Of a stretch of DNA of 64,000 nucleotides, positions 16,620 to 24,850 are shown one piece after another (position 1 is the stretch's first letter; each line of letters begins with the position of its first letter). The stretch is from positions 5,383,501 through 5,447,500 of the forward strand of contig NZ_CP134050.1 of the NCBI RefSeq assembly GCF_031583145.1, in the 5' to 3' direction. Below the pieces are notes generated by a model. That model had not been told where the DNA came from, made no database searches, and saw only the letters and a program-made list of their open reading frames with translations. The stretch comes from Brevibacillus brevis (GTDB lineage: Bacteria > Bacillota > Bacilli > Brevibacillales > Brevibacillaceae). A program made the translations under genes and the position numbers.

Positions 16620-18182
16620 TTATTCCAGCATCGCCGGCTGTGTTTTCGGATCTGCCGAAGCTCCAAGCGCGGCTTTGTTTTCTTTCACGAGCAGCATGAC
16701 GGCGAGCGCCGCCAGCAGGACGAGCGCTGCTGCGAGCAAACTGTCCTGCAAAGCCTGAATCGCAGCGTATTTTTTGACCAGCTGTCCCATGAGCTGCAGG
16801 GCGGACGCCGCCGCCTCCTGTACGGACAGCCCTTTTGCGACGTACATTTGCTGCCACTGCTCCAAGGCAGCCGTGACCGGAGGATGCGTCGCGGTTACCT
16901 GCTCGCCGGCGTGAACCGCATGCTCCACGCCGCGCCGGGTAAACAGGCTGATCAGTCCGGCGATCCCGATGGAAGTCGCCACCTGCCTCGCAATATTGGT
17001 AATGACAGATGCCGCCGGGACTCGCGCGGGATCGCCGACAGCCAGCAGCGGTATTTGCATCGAGGTCATCAGGCACATTCCCAGACCTGCGCCGCGAATG
17101 GCAAGCAGCCATCGCAAGGTCGAGACGTTCGTATCCAGATCGACTTGCGATAAAAAGAAGCCCGGCACCGTGCAAAAAATGAGTCCGACCACGATCAGCG
17201 GCTTCAGTCCGACCCGCGCGGCGATCACACTGCAGATCGGCGTGACGATGCCCGAAGCAATCGCCTGCGGCAGCATCAGTAGACCGGTATCCATCGCCGT
17301 TTTGCCCAGCATGTTTTCCGAGTAGATCGGCAGCAAATAGATCACACCGAAATTGCCGACCATGATCATGCTGTTCACCAGAAGGCCCAACGTAAAATCC
17401 CGTTTGGCGAGCAGCCGGATGTCGACCAGCGGATGGCCTGTCGTCAGCTCCCGGAAGACGAACATGGTTCCGCTGACCAGCGCGGCAAGGAGCAAAGAGA
17501 CGATGAAAAAGGAATCCCAGCCTTTCTCCTCCCCTTTGGTTACCGCCAGCAAAAGGCTGACGAGAGCCGTTGCCGACCAGACGAAGCCGGCCAGGTCAAA
17601 CGGGTGGTCCTTTTTCACTTCCCCTTCCCGCAAAAAGCGCCAGACCAACAGCATCGCCACGATCCCGAACGGAATGTTGACCGTAAAAATGAACCGCCAA
17701 TCCAGGTGCTGCACGAAGTAGCCGCTCAGCGTCGGCCCGACAGCGGGAGCGACGAATACGGAGATGCCGAACACGCCCATCGCGGACCCCATCTTTTCGC
17801 GCGGCACCACGAGCTGAATCATCGACTGACCGATCGTCATCATCAGCCCGCCCCCTGCCGCCTGGATGATCCGCGCTGCGATCATGCTGCCGTTGCTCCA
17901 GGCCAGGCCGCAAAGGAGCGAGCCTACCGTAAACAGAAACAGGCTGGCGAGGTAGCTTTTCTTGATCCCGAACCGCACCCCGGCAAAGCCCGCGAGCGGT
18001 ATGACGGCCGCCATCGTCAGGGTGTAGCTGGTCACGACCCACTGTATTTCTTCCGTAGAGGCTCCAAACACATTCATCATCTCCGGGATCGCGACGTTGA
18101 CGATGCTGGTGTCCAGCACGGCCATGAACGTCCCCAGTACGATGGCAAACACGCCGGGCCAAAAGTTTTCCTGCGGCTTCAT
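16620..18182 (-). CDS. DHA2-family MFS multidrug transporter (EmrB type)
   Basis: 520 residues from ATG 18182 (AAGGA at 10 nt; an in-frame GTG lies 9 nt upstream). About 14 TM helices, as in DHA2 pumps. Characteristic motifs are GTFMAVLDTSIVNVAIPEM in TM1 (motif D1), the TM3-5 region QAAGGGLMMTIGQSMI and motif C around GPTLSGYFVQ. EmrB-type pumps partner with HlyD/EmrA adaptors, and here adaptors lie directly up- and downstream. Start of the gene is about 14 nt after the preceding adaptor stop. Confidence 0.9.
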   Translation of the reverse strand: MKPQENFWPGVFAIVLGTFMAVLDTSIVNVAIPEMMNVFGASTEEIQWVVTSYTLTMAAVIPLAGFAGVRFGIKKSYLASLFLFTVGSLLCGLAWSNGSMIAARIIQAAGGGLMMTIGQSMIQLVVPREKMGSAMGVFGISVFVAPAVGPTLSGYFVQHLDWRFIFTVNIPFGIVAMLLVWRFLREGEVKKDHPFDLAGFVWSATALVSLLLAVTKGEEKGWDSFFIVSLLLAALVSGTMFVFRELTTGHPLVDIRLLAKRDFTLGLLVNSMIMVGNFGVIYLLPIYSENMLGKTAMDTGLLMLPQAIASGIVTPICSVIAARVGLKPLIVVGLIFCTVPGFFLSQVDLDTNVSTLRWLLAIRGAGLGMCLMTSMQIPLLAVGDPARVPAASVITNIARQVATSIGIAGLISLFTRRGVEHAVHAGEQVTATHPPVTAALEQWQQMYVAKGLSVQEAAASALQLMGQLVKKYAAIQALQDSLLAAALVLLAALAVMLLVKENKAALGASADPKTQPAMLE

Positions 18183-18195
18183 TCCCCCCACATCC

Positions 18196-18852
18196 TTATC
18201 TCACGTGTATGGTGACCTCGGCATTCAGGCCGGGCTGGAAATCGTACGGCCCTTCCGTAAACGCAATCTTGATGGGAATGCGCTGGGTGACCTTGGTGAA
18301 GTTGCCCCCTGCGTTGGCTGGCGGCAGCAAGGAAAAGGTCGATTGGGTCGCCTCGCCGATTTTTGCGACCTTGCCGGCAAACGTGCGGCCGGGATACATG
18401 TCGAGGGCGATGTCGACGGGCTGCCCGATCTGGATGTAGCCGGCTTCCGTCTCCTCGACATTGGCCTGCACGTACAACTGCCGCTTATCGACCACCAGCG
18501 CGATCGGATTTCCGGCGCCGACCACTTCTCCCTCCTTGGCTGCCCGCTGCAAAATGACTCCGCTGATCGGCGAACGGATCGTGACGTTTTCCACCTGGAC
18601 GTTGCTCGCGACGTTGACCTGCTCCTGCTCTGCAACGATCTGCCCGCTCTCTACCTCGCTGCCCTCGTCGATTTCCACGCTCTTGAGCTTTCCTGCCACT
18701 TTCGGGGCGATCTTGTAAATGTCTCCCGTGACGATCGCATCCTCTGTCTTGACATAAAAATAGCCTTGGTACCCGTAGTACCCGACGACAGCTGCGACCA
18801 ACGCCCCTGCCGCAAGAAGGATGGCTTTCCGATCCAGTTTCCTTTTTTCCAT
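18196..18852 (-). CDS. HlyD/EmrA-family membrane fusion protein (first adaptor)
   Basis: 218 residues from ATG 18852 (AGGGA at 7 nt; an in-frame ATG at 18873 lacks a ribosome site). One N-terminal TM helix (AILLAAGALVAAVVGYYG) is followed by lipoyl-like halves (SVEIDEGSEVESGQIVAE; TIRSPISGVILQRAAKEG) with almost no helical hairpin, then the barrel domain. The short form without a long coiled coil suits a Gram-positive envelope. First gene of the efflux operon, directly downstream of two TetR-type operators. Confidence 0.87.
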   Translation of the reverse strand: MEKRKLDRKAILLAAGALVAAVVGYYGYQGYFYVKTEDAIVTGDIYKIAPKVAGKLKSVEIDEGSEVESGQIVAEQEQVNVASNVQVENVTIRSPISGVILQRAAKEGEVVGAGNPIALVVDKRQLYVQANVEETEAGYIQIGQPVDIALDMYPGRTFAGKVAKIGEATQSTFSLLPPANAGGNFTKVTQRIPIKIAFTEGPYDFQPGLNAEVTIHVR

Positions 18853-18875
18853 TCGTGCGTCCCTGCCTTTCATCT

Positions 18876-18902
18876 TTTACAGACCGACTGGCGGTTTGTT
18901 TT
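18876..18902. promoter_or_regulatory. TetR-type operator, proximal copy
   Basis: ACAGACCG (18879-18886) and CGGTTTGT (18892-18899) form an 8-bp inverted repeat with one mismatch and a 5-nt centre, matching the better copy at 18996-19022. It lies just upstream of the first adaptor gene. Confidence 0.65.
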
Positions 18903-18995
18903 CGTTCAAAAAATACGGAGCTTCTGCCAGCTCCTTTGATCCCCTTTTTCTGCGTGGCCATTTACCAAGAAAAGGCCATTCGCTCTGATTGTCAT

Positions 18996-19022
18996 TTTAC
19001 AAACCGGCAGTCGGTTTGTAAA
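18996..19022. promoter_or_regulatory. TetR-type operator, distal copy (perfect palindrome)
   Basis: Arms TTTACAAACCG (18996-19006) and CGGTTTGTAAA (19012-19022) are perfectly complementary over 11 bp around the centre GCAGT. The ACCG/CGGT core and 27-bp length are typical of TetR-family efflux operators. The two copies are 120 bp apart, centre to centre. Confidence 0.75.
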
Positions 19023-19037
19023 GGGTTATTTTTCCGT

Positions 19038-19640
19038 TCAGCCGGATTTGAAGTTTTGCCGCCATCGGATGATGAGATATGCGGCCAGAGCAACCGAGAC
19101 CGCAATCATCAGCGAGGTCAACCCGTAGTGGCGAATATACACGACGACCTTGAACCATTCTTTTTCCAGCGTTCTGCCCAAAAACAAAAAGGTGATGCTC
19201 CAGATCAGCGCTCCTGCGTATGCAAAGCCGGCAAATCGGCGGAATTCCATCGAAGCGATTCCGGCCAAATAGGCCGAAATATGGCGTACCCCGGGCAAAA
19301 AGTAACCGACCAGCAGCAAATACGGGCCGTACTTGGTAAACATCCTCTGGGTGGACTCGATCTTTTTCGGCGAGATGTGCAGGTACGGGCCCACTTTCAG
19401 GAGCAGCGGCAGCCCCCACTTCAATCCGATCCAATAGCTGATGGAAATGCCAGCCGAAGCGCCCAAAAAGGCACTGATCAGCGTGTACGGCATGTACAGA
19501 ACCCCGCGCGAAACCGCATACCCAGCATACGTCATCAACACTTCGTCGGGTATCGGGACCCCCACCACGCCAAGCGCCAGCGCAACAAAGATTCCTACGT
19601 ACCCGTATTTCATCAGAAAGATATCCAGATGTTGTTCCAC
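19038..19640 (-). CDS. DedA-family membrane protein
   Basis: 200 residues, start GTG 19638-19640 with GGGAGG upstream. The signature VPIPDEVLMTYAGYAVSRG lies in the first third and LPGVRHISAYLAGIASMEFRRF carries the conserved FxPGxR-like motif (YFLPGVRH). DedA proteins act as lipid-carrier transporters or flippases in the inner membrane and affect membrane homeostasis and antimicrobial peptide tolerance (family knowledge). It is upstream of, and on the same strand as, the efflux operon but is separated by the operator region. Confidence 0.88.
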   Translation of the reverse strand: MEQHLDIFLMKYGYVGIFVALALGVVGVPIPDEVLMTYAGYAVSRGVLYMPYTLISAFLGASAGISISYWIGLKWGLPLLLKVGPYLHISPKKIESTQRMFTKYGPYLLLVGYFLPGVRHISAYLAGIASMEFRRFAGFAYAGALIWSITFLFLGRTLEKEWFKVVVYIRHYGLTSLMIAVSVALAAYLIIRWRQNFKSG

Positions 19641-19794
19641 GGCTACCTCCCTCTCCTTGTCCTTCTACATCTTATTCTCTCCATGTTCCAAGACATGCTG
19701 GCTTTTTCTTTCTATTGTAAGAGAAAAAGAGAGGAGAATGCCAACCCCGTCCGCGGCGGCCTTCGACCCAAAGGCGCTTGTCCGGCTATTTCCG

Positions 19795-19837
19795 CAAAAA
19801 ACAGCCATCCCGCGGTATCGTCTACCGAAAGATGGCT
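19795..19837 (-). terminator. Terminator of the DUF2167 gene
   Basis: AGCCATC (19803-19809) pairs with GATGGCT (19831-19837). On the minus strand the stem is followed by GTTTTTTG. Confidence 0.6.
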
Positions 19838-19845
19838 ATCCTCAC

Positions 19846-20733
19846 TCAAGCCGACGGTTTTTCTTCGTCCGCTTCTTGATTTATTGCTGGCTGCTTTTTG
19901 CCGAAAAGCTTTTTCCCGAACTTCGCGATGGCCCCAATCAAGACGATAATCAGTACCCAGCCCTTTTTGGCAAAGGCCAGAATCAAGGCCAACAGCCCGA
20001 GCTTCTTGGCTGCGGCCAGACCCAATCCGCCGAGGATCAGTCCGGTCAGTCCGTATTCGGCCACCTTGTCTGTCTTCGCGTCAAAGTCGGTGTAGCGATG
20101 CCCTTCCTTTACCGTAAAGTTTTTCAGGATGTTCGTGCGCAGCGTTTGCTTGTCCTTTTCCAAATGCTCCTGGTCCGTCACCAAAATAAACGATACATAC
20201 CCGGTTCGCGTCAACACCTGAAGCTTGTAGTTCAAAAACTTCTCTTTCTGCGCCGTTTCCAGGAGCATCGAGTACTCGAGCTCATGGGTAGTCGCGTCAT
20301 ACACCGGCTTTACGTTCCAGCCGACCACGTGGAATCGGTCCTCTGGCTTCCTCTGCTCGTTGGCTTCTTCCGTCCCGTCTTTGTAGCTCTGGAGCAGCTC
20401 GTCCGCATCGATGTCATTTTGCTCATCGTCGCTGATGTGCCCGCTCTCGTCGTATTCCATGTACAGGAGCCATTCTTCCGCCTCGTCCTTTGGCATGACG
20501 CTCCCGATTTCCTTTTGTGTGGGAATCTCGCCCACTTGCCGCTCCATCTTGATCGTATCCTCTTTATTCAGGTAGACCATTTCTTGTGGAACCGTGAACA
20601 GAAATTTATTCTCCATTTCCACTTTCGTCCCGCTGTCCACCCAGTTGAGCTTGTCCTCTGCCCCAGCTGGAAGAAGCGTTCCGAAAGAGATCGTCATCCC
20701 CATGAGAATTGATAGCCATGCTCTTTTTTTCAT
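19846..20733 (-). CDS. DUF2167 membrane-anchored protein
   Basis: 295 residues with a signal peptide (MKKRAWLSILMGMTISFGTLLPAGAED). The extracytoplasmic part (LNWVDSGTKVEMENKF, IGSVMPKDEAEEWLLYMEYDESGHI, DRFHVVGWNVKPVYD) matches the DUF2167 family, and two hydrophobic segments near residues 228-270 anchor the C-terminus. Gram-positive members often sit in stress or envelope regulons, but no function is established. GAGGGG lies upstream of the ATG. Confidence 0.82.
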   Translation of the reverse strand: MKKRAWLSILMGMTISFGTLLPAGAEDKLNWVDSGTKVEMENKFLFTVPQEMVYLNKEDTIKMERQVGEIPTQKEIGSVMPKDEAEEWLLYMEYDESGHISDDEQNDIDADELLQSYKDGTEEANEQRKPEDRFHVVGWNVKPVYDATTHELEYSMLLETAQKEKFLNYKLQVLTRTGYVSFILVTDQEHLEKDKQTLRTNILKNFTVKEGHRYTDFDAKTDKVAEYGLTGLILGGLGLAAAKKLGLLALILAFAKKGWVLIIVLIGAIAKFGKKLFGKKQPAINQEADEEKPSA

Positions 20734-20860
20734 TTCTGTACCCCTCTATCCTTTTTTTCCTAGAACCACCTTATCTTACATGCAATAGTTTCCTCGTTCA
20801 AAATGAAAAGTAGAAAAATGAGAAAAAATGGTAATATTTAACCGGATATTTCTCTTTCAG

Positions 20861-20876
20861 CATGGTTTAAACCATG
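20861..20876. promoter_or_regulatory. 16-bp perfect palindrome upstream of the DUF1254 gene
   Basis: CATGGTTTAAACCATG is fully self-complementary and lies in the 268-bp divergent intergenic region (20734-21001). A -10-like GATAAT follows at 20905-20910. Likely a regulator site, but no regulator is adjacent. Confidence 0.45.
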
Positions 20877-21001
20877 ACCAATAACCTAGGTAAGTATTGT
20901 AAAGGATAATGGACGCTGCGTCCTTTCCGGTGGAATAAAAGCCTCTTCTCCGTGAACAATACGGGTGCACCCCATTTTTTCCGGATTGAGGGAGGAATTA
21001 T

Positions 21002-22408
21002 ATGAAACGATTCATCCGCTGTGCCATGCTGACCAGCTGTGTCCTGTCCCTCGCAACCCTTTCCCTGTTTCCCGTACACCCTTCGTCAGCGGCTTCGGAC
21101 CGGAATCCGCCGGCTATGCAGATCAGGCAGCTCGCCGAATCACGGGAGAAGCTGGCCTATTCGTTGGGAATACAGGCATACCTGTACGGCTATCCGCTCG
21201 TCGTCGTAGCGAAGACGAGGGGAGACATGACACGACGTCTTGCCCCGCTCGACGAGTTTGCCTATTCGGAGTCGCTGGCCTCTCCGGCTTTTCGCGAGAT
21301 CGTCACGCCCAACTCCGATACGCTCTACCTGAACGCATGGCTGGACTTGTCGCAATCGCCCGTCCTGCTCGAGGTGCCAAACGACCCGCAAAACCGCTAC
21401 TATACGGTGCAAATGCTGGATGCCTACACCAATACATTTCACAATGAGTCCAACCGCAGTACGCAGCAGCAGGCTCGGCAAAGCATCATCGTCGGTCCGG
21501 GCTGGAGCGGCCCGCTCCCGAAGCACCTCAAAAGAATAGACGCCCCGACCAACACCGTGTGGCTGGTGGGACGAGTAGAAGTAAAGGATAAGCAGGACCT
21601 CCCCGCGGCCCTCGCTTTTGAAAAGCAGATCCGGATCCATCCGCTCCTCCCGTCCAGGCTGGAGCGTTCGAAGCGTACTGCTCCTGCCGTACCTGCCGAC
21701 GCCCTCCAGTCGCTGTCCTTTTACCGCATCATGACGGACATGATCCGTCAAAACCCGCCGCCGGCATGCGACAATGTGCTGCTCCATCAGTTTGCGCTGG
21801 CAGGGATCGACGTACAAACCGGATTCGACCCCGCACGACTCGATCCGGCCACCCGCGTCGGCCTTCAGCGGGCCCTGCAGGATGGCCCCCGGATCGTGCA
21901 AAACGGATTTTTCCCCTATACGACGGTGAAAAACGGCTGGGGCTCTTTCTCTCCGATCGGCTCGTATGGAGACGACTTTCTGGCGCGCGCATTCATCGCG
22001 TACTCCGGGCTTGCCGCCAATGTCCCAGCGGAAGAGGCTTACTTCCGCGCACTCACGGACTCTGCGAACAAGCCCTTGTCCGGCGCCAAGAAGTATCTTC
22101 TGCACTTTGACCGGGACCAGATTCCCCGGACGACGGCGTTCTGGTCCATCAACGTCTACACCCCTGCGTCCTATTTGGCGCAGACGAAGGCGAACCGCTC
22201 TTCGGTGCGAAGCAATAACGGGACCCTGCAGCTGAACCCGGACGGCTCACTGGACATCGCCATTCAGCAGGAGCCTCCGAAGGATAAGCAAGTGAACTGG
22301 CTGCCGACCCCTTCAGGGGATTTCAATCTCGTCCTGCGCATATTCGCTCCGGAGCAGGGATCGCAGGGGCCGGGGTACAACTTGCCTCCTATTCAGGAGA
22401 GGCGATGA
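21002..22408 (+). CDS. Secreted DUF1254/DUF1214 protein
   Basis: 468 residues with a Sec signal peptide (MLTSCVLSLATLSLFPVHPSSAAS). The mature N-terminal half (LGIQAYLYGYPLVVVAKTRGD, VTPNSDTLYLNAWLDLS, YYTVQMLDAYTNTF) is DUF1254; the C-terminal half (FWSINVYTPASYLA, NNGTLQLNPDGSLDIAIQ, NFNLVLRIFAPEQ-like ending) is DUF1214. These two domains usually occur together in exported proteins of unknown function. GGAGG precedes ATG 21002. Monocistronic, closed by the terminator at 22571. Confidence 0.87.
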   Translation: MKRFIRCAMLTSCVLSLATLSLFPVHPSSAASDRNPPAMQIRQLAESREKLAYSLGIQAYLYGYPLVVVAKTRGDMTRRLAPLDEFAYSESLASPAFREIVTPNSDTLYLNAWLDLSQSPVLLEVPNDPQNRYYTVQMLDAYTNTFHNESNRSTQQQARQSIIVGPGWSGPLPKHLKRIDAPTNTVWLVGRVEVKDKQDLPAALAFEKQIRIHPLLPSRLERSKRTAPAVPADALQSLSFYRIMTDMIRQNPPPACDNVLLHQFALAGIDVQTGFDPARLDPATRVGLQRALQDGPRIVQNGFFPYTTVKNGWGSFSPIGSYGDDFLARAFIAYSGLAANVPAEEAYFRALTDSANKPLSGAKKYLLHFDRDQIPRTTAFWSINVYTPASYLAQTKANRSSVRSNNGTLQLNPDGSLDIAIQQEPPKDKQVNWLPTPSGDFNLVLRIFAPEQGSQGPGYNLPPIQERR

Positions 22409-22570
22409 CGTACACCTTGCCTCCTTAGTCGGGTGAGACGCCAGATAATCGGGGGATGGAATGAGCCATCGTCGAGAGAAGCACATTCCCGTCTTCGCTT
22501 CGTGCTTCGCCCTGCCAGAAGATGTGGAATGACAATGGAGAACCAATCTCCAATCTTCGAGACGAATACA

Positions 22571-22608
22571 AAAAACCCGTTCCCCTGTAAGAGGAACGGT
22601 TTTTTTTC
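22571..22608. terminator. Bidirectional terminator between the DUF1254 and sigma-factor genes
   Basis: CCGTTCC (22577-22583) pairs with GGAACGG (22593-22599), flanked by A-run 22571-22575 and T-run 22600-22607. Confidence 0.8.
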
Positions 22609-22624
22609 GCTTACCATACGATTT

Positions 22625-23533
22625 TCACAAAAACTGCAGCTTTTCCGGGTTGCGGACGAAGTACAGGCGGTCAGCCACTCCGTTATGGAACGCAAATAGC
22701 ACCACGGTTTCCGGCTTGCCGCCCTCCCGGAAAACGAGTCCGGTCTGCCCGTTCATGGAGACCAGCTCCGGCTGCAGATTCCTGTGCGCGTAAAACTTGC
22801 GCTGCAAGCCAACCAGGAATTGAGCGATGCGTTCGGCGGATAGGATCGGATGAAGGGCAGCCGACACTTTGCCCCCGCCATCGGTGAGCAGTACGGCGTC
22901 CTTATCGAGCAGAGACAGCAGGGTATCGACCTTGCATTCTTCCAGTGCGGACAGAAACTTGCCGAGCCATTCGGGACTGAGCTCCTTTTCCGATGTGGCG
23001 ATCGGGTCGTCCGGTTCGAGCCCCATTTTTCCCTTGGCCCGGCTGATGATCTTGCGGCAATTGGCCTCGCTTTTTCCGACCAGCTCCGCAATCTCGTGAT
23101 ACTCAAAACCGAATGCTTCCCGGAGGACAAAGACAGCTCGTTCCCCCGGCGACAGCTTCTCCAGCAGCACGAGCATCGCGTAAGACAGCAAGTCTTTCTG
23201 GAGCACGGATTCGTAGCTGTCGATATAAGTGGCAGCGACAGGCTCAGGGAGCCAAGGCCCGGTGTAGAGCTCCCGTTTTTTGCGAGCCGATTTCAGCAGA
23301 TCGAGGCAGCGGTTGGTCGTCATTTTGCACAAATACGCTTTTGGCTCCCCGACCTGATCCCAGGAGACATCATGCACCTTTAGGAACACGTCCTGGACGA
23401 CATCCTCCGCGTCGGCTGCCGAGCCAGTCATTTGATAAGCCAGACCGAAAAGCAGTCCTTTATACGTTTGGTATAAAGCCTCCACTCCAGGCTCACTTCC
23501 TCTTTTTGCAGAATCGGTAAAATTTGCCTTCAT
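22625..23533 (-). CDS. ECF41-type extracytoplasmic-function sigma factor
   Basis: 302 residues from ATG 23533. Regions sigma2 (ADAEDVVQDVFLKVHDVSW) and sigma4 (LSPGERAVFVLREAFGFEYHEIAELVG) are followed by a SnoaL-like C-terminal domain of about 120 residues. Three signatures reported for the ECF41 group are present: WLPEP in the sigma2-sigma4 linker (94-98), DGGGK (218-222) and NPEKL at the C-terminus (295-299). ECF41 factors have no anti-sigma factor; the C-terminal domain controls activity (established knowledge). The start ATGA overlaps the stop of the oxidoreductase gene, so translation is coupled. Confidence 0.88.
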   Translation of the reverse strand: MKANFTDSAKRGSEPGVEALYQTYKGLLFGLAYQMTGSAADAEDVVQDVFLKVHDVSWDQVGEPKAYLCKMTTNRCLDLLKSARKKRELYTGPWLPEPVAATYIDSYESVLQKDLLSYAMLVLLEKLSPGERAVFVLREAFGFEYHEIAELVGKSEANCRKIISRAKGKMGLEPDDPIATSEKELSPEWLGKFLSALEECKVDTLLSLLDKDAVLLTDGGGKVSAALHPILSAERIAQFLVGLQRKFYAHRNLQPELVSMNGQTGLVFREGGKPETVVLFAFHNGVADRLYFVRNPEKLQFL

Positions 23534-24702
23534 TTTACCATACTGGCAACATTCCAGGTGAATTCGCGGAGCTTCCACCCCAGCTTGCCTGTCAGAATGA
23601 TGTCCAACCCCCATTTTCTTGTCCAGACGATGCCGCGATTGGGGCCCAGGCCGATGCAGAAGAAATCCATGTAGCTCTGATGCAGAGGAGCAGGCGCCCC
23701 TTGCAAGTCAGCCAGCACGATCTGGGCGAGGCGAGTCGCCTGTCCCGTCGCTTCCTTGCAGGTCATTCTATCCGCTCGGCCAGTCGCCGGGTCCACGATT
23801 CGCGCGCAATCCCCGATACTGTATACGCCGCTCGTTCCGACCACCCTGTACGACGCGTCGACCTCTACCTGTCCTTGCGAGGTGAGAGGCAGGCCCATCC
23901 GGCGCAAGAGAGGATGGGGGGTTAGGCCGAGCGCCCATATGCACAGTCCGACAGGCAAGGTCTGCCCATTGGAAAGCGTAACAATCCCAGCCTTCTCGTG
24001 AAGCACCTTTTGCTTGTGCAGCACGGTGACACCCCCCTCGCCCAGCAGCTGCTCCAGCCGTCTCGCCATCTTGATCGGTCCTTCCGGGAACAGCCGGTCT
24101 TGGGCGTTTACCAGATACACGCTGACATCGTCCGGACGAATCCCTAGCTGTGCCGCCTCCGCTCGCATCGCATAGGCAAATTCGGCCGACATTTCGATCC
24201 CGCTGATGCCGGCACCGGCTACGGCCAGAGTCAGCAGGCGTTGCCGTTCCTCCCGATTTGGCTCCTCTACCGCCCTGCGCAGGTTTTCCTTCCAAAGAGC
24301 ACGAACCGTCTCCGCATCCCGCACGTTGGTCAACGAGATGCCTCCCTGCTCCGGAAGAGCCTGCCGCACTTTGCTCCCGACAGCAAGCACCAGGACGTCG
24401 TAGCTCAGCTCTTGCTCCATGCTTTCTTTGTCGATGTACAGCAGCGTTCGTTCGCTTGCTTTTACGGTTGTCACCATTCCCTGTACGAGCTCGACGCCTT
24501 CCGGGAACAGCTTTTCCAGCGGGACGGCGACATCCGTGTCGCTTACGGCCGGTTTGAACAGCAGCACTTTCCGCAGATGGTGCGGGTTTTGATCGATGAG
24601 AATCAGCCGAAGCTCCCGGCCGCCCACTATCTTCTTCAGTTCATGGACAGCGTGTATGCCAGCATGCCCTCCTCCGACCACCACACACGTGACGGGTTTC
24701 AT
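23530..24702 (-). CDS. NAD(P)/FAD-dependent oxidoreductase (type II NADH dehydrogenase-like)
   Basis: 390 residues from ATG 24702, with AAGGAG 8 nt upstream. Two Rossmann motifs: VVVGGGHAGIHAVHEL for FAD at the N-terminus and TLAVAGAGISGIEMSAEF for NAD(P)H near residue 155; SIGDCARIVDP is the C-terminal FAD motif. No long C-terminal membrane anchor is seen, though the end (LGWKLREFTWNVASMVK) is amphipathic. It is the first gene of the operon with the ECF41 sigma factor, whose usual targets are small redox enzymes, so it is the probable regulon member. Confidence 0.85.
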   Translation of the reverse strand: MKPVTCVVVGGGHAGIHAVHELKKIVGGRELRLILIDQNPHHLRKVLLFKPAVSDTDVAVPLEKLFPEGVELVQGMVTTVKASERTLLYIDKESMEQELSYDVLVLAVGSKVRQALPEQGGISLTNVRDAETVRALWKENLRRAVEEPNREERQRLLTLAVAGAGISGIEMSAEFAYAMRAEAAQLGIRPDDVSVYLVNAQDRLFPEGPIKMARRLEQLLGEGGVTVLHKQKVLHEKAGIVTLSNGQTLPVGLCIWALGLTPHPLLRRMGLPLTSQGQVEVDASYRVVGTSGVYSIGDCARIVDPATGRADRMTCKEATGQATRLAQIVLADLQGAPAPLHQSYMDFFCIGLGPNRGIVWTRKWGLDIILTGKLGWKLREFTWNVASMVK

Positions 24703-24733
24703 AGCCATCGCTCCTTTTTGGTGTTTCCCATAT

Positions 24734-24760
24734 AACGACGCAAGGCGCGATTTTGTGACA
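24734..24760 (-). promoter_or_regulatory. ECF41-like promoter of the oxidoreductase-sigma operon
   Basis: On the minus strand TGTCACA (24760-24754) is followed by CGTC after 13 nt (24740-24737) and by CGTT after 16 nt (24737-24734), about 30 nt before the oxidoreductase start. ECF41 promoters are reported as TGTCACA and CGTC. This predicts autoregulation. Confidence 0.6.
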
Positions 24761-24773
24761 TCCTGCACCGGAA

Positions 24774-24814
24774 GCAAAAAAAGCCCTGGCCTGATGGATG
24801 ATCAAGCCAGGGCT
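24774..24814 (-). terminator. opuA operon terminator
   Basis: AGCCCTGGC (24782-24790) pairs perfectly with GCCAGGGCT (24806-24814). On the minus strand it is followed by seven T (24780-24774). Confidence 0.85.
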
Positions 24815-24850
24815 GTTGAATTAGAGGTGGGAGTCATGCAATAAAGCCGT

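Noticed and set aside
15441-17153. 570-codon plus-strand frame opposite the efflux operon
   Set aside because: Cys/Arg/His-rich nonsense translation antisense to the adaptor and pump genes.
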